DNA from: JBFLXN01 sp040755715 [NCBI: Candidatus Edwardsbacteria bacterium]
Lineage (GTDB): Bacteria; Edwardsbacteria; AC1; JBFLXN01
NCBI GenBank assembly: GCA_040755715.1
Contig: JBFLXN010000019.1
Span: forward strand, 1-26,393
Direction: 5' to 3'
DNA length: 26,393 bases
Position 1 is the stretch's first letter; the number at the start of each line of letters is the position of its first letter. Below, one piece after another: positions 22,661 to 26,393 of the stretch. Both the position numbers and the translations under genes were made by a program. The notes beneath the pieces are model-generated. The model was not told the origin of the DNA. It saw only the letters and a program-made list of their open reading frames with translations, and did not search any database.

Positions 22661-22713
22661 TTTATCCCGCACCTTTCCTAAAATGATGTCTGGACAAGGC
22701 AGAGGAAAGGTGC
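22661..22713. repeat. Hairpin element upstream of the polyferredoxin gene
   Basis: GCACCTTTCCT (22669-22679) and AGGAAAGGTGC (22703-22713) are perfect 11-bp inverted repeats with a 23-nt loop. The left flank TTTATCCCGCAC (22661-22672) is identical to 4433-4444. The remaining gap up to 22837 is AT-rich, with a TATAAT on the minus strand near 22746 but no convincing -35, and no gene is seen. Confidence 0.6.
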
Positions 22714-22837
22714 ATGGTGAAAAAAATTCGCAGATTATCGATTATAATAAGTTGGAACGACAGTAGATTTTGTGTGATGTCGTTAAAATTTCTACAGGAA
22801 GGAATAACTCTACTATGGTGATATAGAGCCCGGGGAT

Positions 22838-23182
22838 TTATTCAGTCCAATAGAGGAATCTTCCACAGTTTTCACAAGTAGTTACTTCCACATTTTTGTC
22901 TTTGCTGGTGGCTAAGGCGATAGGCATTCGCATATAGCAGCCACAACAAACCCCATTAACTACTGGCACAATGGCTCTTTCGTATCGCTCTTTCAACTTT
23001 CGGTAACGGACTAACAATTCTGGCTGGAGTCGTTTTTCTACTTCTGCGTAGGCTTTTTTTAGGTCTTCCTGATGGCTCAGTTTAAATCCCAAAGATTCTT
23101 CTGAGATAGCGGCTTCGAGGCTTTCTCTAATCATCTCCTCCAAGTCGTGTAGCATAATCAGAAGTTCTAATTGTTGGTGCAT
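22838..23182 (-). CDS. C4-type zinc-ribbon protein, short form
   Basis: A 114-residue protein: an N-terminal helical, charged stretch (1-75), then a zinc ribbon with CCGCYMRMP and CENCGRFLYW, two cysteine pairs that can bind one Zn. This matches the C-terminal half of the coiled-coil/zinc-ribbon family typified by Chlamydia CT398 (PF02591), but the coiled coil is much shorter than in full-length members (about 230-250 residues). The frame start at ATG 23182 has AGG directly before it and lies 14 bp after the EIIA stop, so it is co-transcribed. Function in the family is not settled; nucleic-acid or sigma-factor binding has been suggested. Confidence 0.75.
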   Translation of the reverse strand: MHQQLELLIMLHDLEEMIRESLEAAISEESLGFKLSHQEDLKKAYAEVEKRLQPELLVRYRKLKERYERAIVPVVNGVCCGCYMRMPIALATSKDKNVEVTTCENCGRFLYWTE

Positions 23183-23196
23183 CCTAATAATTTTAG

Positions 23197-23664
23197 CTAA
23201 GTTACCTTTTCTATTTCTTTAAGTCGCGCCAAAAAGTCTGTGGGAGTTTCTGCGGTAAAAAGCGAATCCTTAAAACTTATATCCTTGGCAATTTGGGCAA
23301 TTTTCCCCAGTGTCAAAAGATATTGATTGTAAGGATCTTGGGGGGGGGCAACGATTAGGAAAAAGAGTTGGACTGGCCTTTTATCTAACGCCTTAAAATT
23401 AATCCCCTTTTTTGAACGGCCAATTGCCAATGAGAGAGAGGGGAGTAAGAGTGAACGACAATGAGGAATAGCGATGCCTTTTCCTACTCCAGTTGAGCCC
23501 AATTTTTCTCTTTCCTTAAGCATCGTTAAGAGTAATCCCCTGGCTTTTTCTTCTAATTCAAAAAGATTGACTAATTCTCTTAATACACCTTCCGGAGTCT
23601 GAGCCCGAAGATTTAAATTAATAAACTCAGATTTTACTAAATCTGAAAGGTTGAATTCTGACAA
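23197..23664 (-). CDS. PTS EIIA domain protein (fructose/nitrogen type)
   Basis: A 155-residue single-domain EIIA protein. The phosphorylatable histidine is in GKGIAIPHCRS, followed by FFLIVAPPQDPYNQYLLTLGKIAQ, which fits the PtsN/FruA-type fold. Start codon TTG at 23664 is supported by GGGAGG (23676-23671) six bases upstream; the next in-frame Met would delete a third of the domain. There are no EIIB/EIIC sugar permease genes here, so a regulatory (PtsN-like) role is more likely than transport. It follows rplI after 41 bp on the same strand. Confidence 0.85.
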   Translation of the reverse strand: MSEFNLSDLVKSEFINLNLRAQTPEGVLRELVNLFELEEKARGLLLTMLKEREKLGSTGVGKGIAIPHCRSLLLPSLSLAIGRSKKGINFKALDKRPVQLFFLIVAPPQDPYNQYLLTLGKIAQIAKDISFKDSLFTAETPTDFLARLKEIEKVT

Positions 23665-23670
23665 ATTTAA

Positions 23671-23676
23671 CCTCCC
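23671..23676 (-). promoter_or_regulatory. Shine-Dalgarno site deciding a TTG start
   Basis: GGGAGG on the minus strand lies six bases before the TTG at 23664 and is the reason to accept that rare start for the EIIA gene. Confidence 0.7.
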
Positions 23677-23705
23677 AGTAGTTTTTCTCTTTGGGGGAAC
23701 ACCTT

Positions 23706-24149
23706 TTATTGTCGCACCACCCAGAGTTTCACTTTTGCTTCAATATCCTTATAAAGTTTTACAACTATACTATAAACACCCAAAGTTTTGATGGGTTGTT
23801 CCAGAATAATTTTGCGCTTATCAATTTGAAAACCTTCAGTGGCCAGGAGATCAGCAATATCTTGAGTCGTGACAGTTCCAAAAAGTCTTTCATCTTCACC
23901 TGCCTGAACTACAGCGGTACAGGAAATCTCGTTCAGTTTTTTTGCCAGATTTTCAAAGCTTCGCCTTTTCTTCTCTTCACGCACTATGTCCATTCTTTTC
24001 TTTTCTTCAAAAATTCGTAAATTGCTAGAGGAGGCAATGAGCGCCTTTTTTTGTGGGATAAGGTAATTGCGGGCGTAGCCGTCAGCTACTCCACAGACCT
24101 CTCCACTCTTTCCCAATCTCTCAATATCTTCAAGAAGAATTACTTTCAT
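23706..24149 (-). CDS. rplI: 50S ribosomal protein bL9
   Basis: A 147-residue protein with the bL9 N-terminal signature (MKVILLEDIERLGKSGEVCGVADGYARNYLIPQKKA), the long connecting helix, and the C-terminal domain with ERLFGTVTTQDIADLL. AGGAAGG lies about 10 bases before ATG 24149. It is the last ribosomal gene of the rpsF-ssb-ssb-rpsR-rplI series and has normal length. Confidence 0.98.
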   Translation of the reverse strand: MKVILLEDIERLGKSGEVCGVADGYARNYLIPQKKALIASSSNLRIFEEKKRMDIVREEKKRRSFENLAKKLNEISCTAVVQAGEDERLFGTVTTQDIADLLATEGFQIDKRKIILEQPIKTLGVYSIVVKLYKDIEAKVKLWVVRQ

Positions 24150-24182
24150 GGTGTAGTAACCTTCCTCTATCTTCTGTTTAAT

Positions 24183-24355
24183 TTAGCCACGAATTTTTTA
24201 GTCCACAGATAAGACATCCTTCGCTTTGCTCGGCATAAATGCAAAAATCAAAATTTTGGAATTTATCTAATGATCATTTTTATTCCTTAATTTTGATATT
24301 TGATTTTTGAAATTCCTAGGACTATGGTCTGTGGACTATCTCTTTCATGTTAATT
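24183..24355. repeat. Long nested palindrome between rpsR and rplI
   Basis: TAGTCCACAGA (24199-24209) pairs perfectly with TCTGTGGACTA (24328-24338), and inside it CAAAAATCAAA (24242-24252) pairs perfectly with TTTGATTTTTG (24299-24309). Outermost, AGCCACGAATT near 24185 faces GTTAATTCGCAG near 24349. The gap 24150-24410 contains only this element. The inner arms match those of the element at 21380-21424. Confidence 0.7.
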
Positions 24356-24410
24356 CGCAGTTTTCATGCCTAAGACAGATCCGTCTTCGGCGGACATTTT
24401 AAATTGAACA

Positions 24411-24653
24411 CTATTTCCCGGCGATATATGGTAAAAGGGCGATTTCTCTGGCTCGTTTTATCGCCACAGTTAACTGTCGTTGATGTTTGGCACAATTGCC
24501 GGTAATCCGAGAGGGAATGATTCTACCTCTTTCACTCAAGAATTGGCACAATCTCTTTTCATCTTTATAATCAACTTTACTTATCTTTTCTAAACAGAAT
24601 TTGCATTCTCTGCGCCTGAAAAATTTGGTAGATTTCTTTTCTTTAGTCATCAT
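24411..24653 (-). CDS. rpsR: 30S ribosomal protein bS18
   Basis: An 80-residue protein with [10 protein letters not shown]...[35 protein letters not shown], the bS18 core. C-x2-C plus two further cysteines make it a candidate zinc-binding (C+) form. The frame extends to 24713, but ATG 24653 is chosen because GAGGAG lies about nine bases upstream and the family starts there; ATG 24650 follows directly. The RimI half of the TsaB-RimI fusion is the expected acetylase of its N-terminus. Confidence 0.97.
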   Translation of the reverse strand: MMTKEKKSTKFFRRRECKFCLEKISKVDYKDEKRLCQFLSERGRIIPSRITGNCAKHQRQLTVAIKRAREIALLPYIAGK

Positions 24654-24710
24654 TTTAGGTATCTCCTCACCTAACAAAGAATTTCCTTGATGGTATAGGA
24701 AAGTATAGAC

Positions 24711-24780
24711 CACTGAAGACTTTTTAGAATCTGAGATAAAAAGAGACTATTTTTCTGTGTATTCAGTGGCTTCAGTGGTT
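24711..24780. repeat. Palindrome overlapping the 3' end of the second ssb gene
   Basis: ACCACTGAAG (24713-24722) is the reverse complement of CTTCAGTGGT (24770-24779). Between them, TTTTTCTGTGTATTCAGTGG carries the same word again. The right half, from 24747 up, is the last part of the ssb coding sequence; the left half is the spacer before rpsR. Confidence 0.65.
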
Positions 24781-25163
24781 TGAAGATTTTTCTGACTAGG
24801 GGCTCTTATGCTGGGTGCCGTTTGGTCCAGAAATTGCACTCGCTCAGCTCTTATCTCTACAGTACTTTTTTTTTGTCCTGATTCTGTTTCCCACCGCCGA
24901 TTTTCTAACTTTCCTTCGATTAGTACCGCGCTTGATTTATGCAGATTTTTACTGCAATTCTCCGCTATTTCTCGCCAAGTAACAATATTGACATAACAGA
25001 CATCTTCCTGTCGTTGACCGGTAGCATCTTTATACCACCTATTTATGGCTAAAGGAAAAGTGCAAACGGCACTTCCAGCTGGAGTATAGCGTAATTCTGG
25101 GTCACGAGTAAGTCTGCCAGCTAAAAGGACAGAGTTAATATTAGGCAACTTCAATCCAGCCAT
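24747..25163 (-). CDS. ssb: Single-stranded DNA-binding protein, paralogue lacking the acidic tip
   Basis: A 138-residue protein. The OB fold (about 1-112) is clear: MAGLKLPNINSVLLAGRLTRDPELRYTP, FPLAINRWYK, YVNIVTWREIAENC and GKLENRRWETESGQKKSTVEI. It is about 55% like the upstream copy at 25318-25752. The tail is short and ends QTTEATEYTEK, without the acidic D/E-x-x-P-F tip by which SSB recruits partner proteins. The DNA coding those last residues is one arm of a palindromic repeat, so the native tail seems to have been replaced. It may form hetero-oligomers with the other SSB or act as a DNA binder that recruits nothing; this is inference. Confidence 0.93.
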   Translation of the reverse strand: MAGLKLPNINSVLLAGRLTRDPELRYTPAGSAVCTFPLAINRWYKDATGQRQEDVCYVNIVTWREIAENCSKNLHKSSAVLIEGKLENRRWETESGQKKSTVEIRAERVQFLDQTAPSIRAPSQKNLQTTEATEYTEK

Positions 25164-25190
25164 AATAAGATATGCCTCGCTCCGCTACAG

Positions 25191-25307
25191 TGATTGCAGC
25201 GATTGAAAGAACGATTACGGTGATAAATCTTCAGGCTAAATAATCGCTGTAATCGTGTTTCAGCCAGAGGCTGTTCTACCTTTGGCATGACAAAATCGCC
25301 GTAATCA
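25191..25307. repeat. Four copies of a GATTACGGCGATT-like word between the two ssb genes
   Basis: Two forward copies (TGATTGCAGCGATTG 25191-25205; CGATTACGGTGATAA 25212-25226) face two reverse copies (AATCGCTGTAATCG 25242-25255; AATCGCCGTAATCA 25294-25307), making a nested palindrome. AGCC-AGAGG-CTGTT lies between the reverse copies. No gene is seen in 25164-25317. Confidence 0.65.
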
Positions 25308-25317
25308 AAGAAATTAT

Positions 25318-25752
25318 TCAAAAAGGCAAATTCTCTTTTTCCATAGGCTCGTATTCTTCTCCAGCCAATGGAACTGCAGAATCATCTTCTGAAATCGGTT
25401 TACTCTCTAGCTTATCTAAAAATTGAATCCGGTCTGCTCTCACCTCCAACGTATTTCTCTTTTCACCTTGTTCTGTTTCCCAGGAGCGACTCTCTAATCG
25501 CCCTTCCACTAAGATAGCGCTCCCTTTGTGTAAAAATTGAGTGCAGAGTTCAGCCAAACGTTGCCAGGCAATAATATTTACATAGGTTGGCTTGTCTTGA
25601 TATTCACCAGCTGAATTTTTAAATCGTCTATTTATAGCCAAACCTAAGGTAGTCACGGCGGTTCCATTAGGTGTCTGCCTCAGTTCCGGATCCCTGGTCA
25701 ATCTCCCCATCAAAAGAACTCTATTCAGTTCTCCTAACCGTAATCCTGCCAT
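25318..25752 (-). CDS. ssb: Single-stranded DNA-binding protein SSB
   Basis: A 144-residue protein with an OB fold at about 1-112 (RVLLMGRLTRDPELRQTPNGTAV, LAINRRFKN, YVNIIAWQRLAELC, GRLESRSWETEQGEKRNTLEV). A short acidic tail ends PMEKENLPF, matching the partner-binding tip of bacterial SSB. It binds and protects single-stranded DNA during replication and repair. ATG 25752 has AAGGAG about six bases before it. Its position directly after rpsF is the classical one, so this is probably the housekeeping copy. Confidence 0.97.
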   Translation of the reverse strand: MAGLRLGELNRVLLMGRLTRDPELRQTPNGTAVTTLGLAINRRFKNSAGEYQDKPTYVNIIAWQRLAELCTQFLHKGSAILVEGRLESRSWETEQGEKRNTLEVRADRIQFLDKLESKPISEDDSAVPLAGEEYEPMEKENLPF

Positions 25753-25796
25753 TTTTTCTCCTTTTTATGAGACCTCTGAAAAAGTTTTTTTATCAC

Positions 25797-25925
25797 TGCA
25801 GAGAGACAGAGTAAATTATTGACTGAAGAACTGAAAAACGGAGAAACTTAAGAACAATATTAACGATATTAAGGTTTTTTGGTTCTTTCGTTCTTCAGTT
25901 TTTGGTTTTTCATCTGTGTCTCTGC
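25797..25925. repeat. Long nested palindrome between rpsF and ssb
   Basis: GCAGAGAGACAGA (25798-25810) pairs with TCTGTGTCTCTGC (25913-25925) at 12 of 13 positions. Inside it ACTGAAGAAC (25822-25831) pairs perfectly with GTTCTTCAGT (25890-25899), and a CTTAA/TTAAG core surrounds AATATTAACGATATT. The element fills most of the 200-bp gap 25753-25953. Confidence 0.7.
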
Positions 25926-25953
25926 GTTAAAATCAAGATTTTTAGAGCTCTCT

Positions 25954-26238
25954 TTATTTCCCCTTGACGATGATGTGTTTTAAGACCAAATCATTGAGTT
26001 TAAAGTTGCGTTCCAATTCGTTCAACCGTTCAGGAGAGGAAGTAAAATTTATCACCACATAGTAGCCTTCTTGTCTATCTTTGATTTCGTAGGCTAATCG
26101 TTTCCTTCCCCACTTATCAATTTTTACTACCTCACCTTTTTGAAATTGAACGAGCTCCTTGACTTTTGTAATTTCTTTCTCTACACTATTTTCGTCTAAT
26201 TTAGAATCAAGAATAAAAACAGTCTCATAATGCCGCAA
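25954..26238 (-). CDS. rpsF: 30S ribosomal protein bS6
   Basis: A 94-residue protein with the bS6 pattern MRHYETVFILDSKLDE, WGRKRLAYEIKDRQEGYYVVINF and the C-terminal LKHIIVKGK. The start codon is TTG at 26238, supported by a consensus Shine-Dalgarno site seven bases upstream and by the family's N-terminus. It heads the rpsF-ssb-rpsR-rplI series. bS6 pairs with bS18 in the 30S platform. Confidence 0.97.
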   Translation of the reverse strand: MRHYETVFILDSKLDENSVEKEITKVKELVQFQKGEVVKIDKWGRKRLAYEIKDRQEGYYVVINFTSSPERLNELERNFKLNDLVLKHIIVKGK

Positions 26239-26245
26239 ATTATTT

Positions 26246-26253
26246 CACCTCCT
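26246..26253 (-). promoter_or_regulatory. Consensus Shine-Dalgarno site of rpsF
   Basis: AGGAGGTG on the minus strand, seven bases before the TTG at 26238, the strongest ribosome-binding site in the window. The remaining 140 bp up to the right edge shows a short inverted pair ACAAGC/GCTTGT and two TTCGTG words that resemble repeat sequence. I see no conserved S6:S18 leader motif and no gene I can identify. Confidence 0.75.
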
Positions 26254-26393
26254 TTTCTAATACTTGAGTGGCTTTCACGAAATTCACAACCTCTTGATTT
26301 ACACGAAGTTACAAGCACACCTTCTTGCTTGTTGCCCTCCTGTTATATAACTCCTTAATTTTAAGAGAGTTGCAAGCCCAAGTTCGCTACTTT

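Noticed and set aside
22647-22837. Possible RNase P RNA remnant (GAGGAAAGG near 22703)
   Set aside because: The gap is only about 190 bp, the other conserved RNase P blocks are missing, and the GAGGAAAGG belongs to a perfect hairpin with its partner at 22669.
26299-26393. Open minus-strand frame running in from the right edge (31 codons to a stop at 26299)
   Set aside because: The peptide matches no family I recognise (a pth end was considered, as pth often precedes rpsF), and the DNA looks repeat-like. It is too short to call.
1-26393. tRNA or rRNA genes
   Set aside because: No stretch shows a cloverleaf with T-loop GTTCRA in proper context, and there is no rRNA-like sequence. The gaps are all filled by palindromes or regulatory DNA.

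Overview
The window looks like a chromosomal piece of a moderately AT-rich, Gram-negative bacterium from a poorly characterised lineage. A Gram-negative envelope is suggested by a helix-hairpin-helix protein with an outer-membrane-type beta-barrel that ends in an aromatic residue, and by TatC. The response regulator/PglZ (PorX-like) protein with its own histidine kinase, the TsaB-RimI fusion and the RnfB-like polyferredoxin recall FCB-group bacteria and neighbouring candidate phyla (WOR-3/Stahlbacteria- or Cloacimonadota-like). That placement is inference; no rRNA gene is present to test it.

Layout. At 1-60 there is a minus-strand promoter and ribosome-binding site for a gene starting just outside the left edge. 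From 185 to 13331 all genes are on the plus strand and most are for signalling: a 7-TM protein; a membrane protein with four GAF domains and an HD-GYP c-di-GMP phosphodiesterase domain; a small MNT nucleotidyltransferase/HEPN pair; a 1688-residue soluble protein with nine GAF domains and a GGDEF diguanylate cyclase domain; a histidine kinase; and a receiver-PglZ response regulator. From 13426 to 19339 lie tsaE, tsaB-rimI, a broken helix-hairpin-helix/beta-barrel gene and mnmE. Everything to the right is on the minus strand. Read in the direction of transcription it runs: rpsF, ssb, a second ssb, rpsR, rplI (the classical order with ssb duplicated), a PTS EIIA domain, a zinc-ribbon protein, an RnfB-like polyferredoxin, tatC and a membrane-anchored Cache/coiled-coil protein.

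How the genes work together. The left half holds a c-di-GMP synthase and a c-di-GMP hydrolase, each with a long GAF array, next to a two-component system. An input-integration locus feeding second-messenger and phosphorelay outputs is a reasonable inference. tsaE, tsaB and mnmE act on tRNA anticodon-loop modification (t6A37 and wobble uridine 34).

The most striking feature is not a gene. Almost every intergenic gap carries a palindromic repeat, of several unrelated families. Similar palindromic segments also sit in frame inside protein-coding genes (the HD-GYP protein twice, the histidine kinase, mnmE and the polyferredoxin). One has apparently replaced the 3' end of the second ssb gene. They lengthen each protein at a surface loop without breaking the frame, much like the Rickettsia palindromic elements, but with several unrelated sequences in one 26-kb window.
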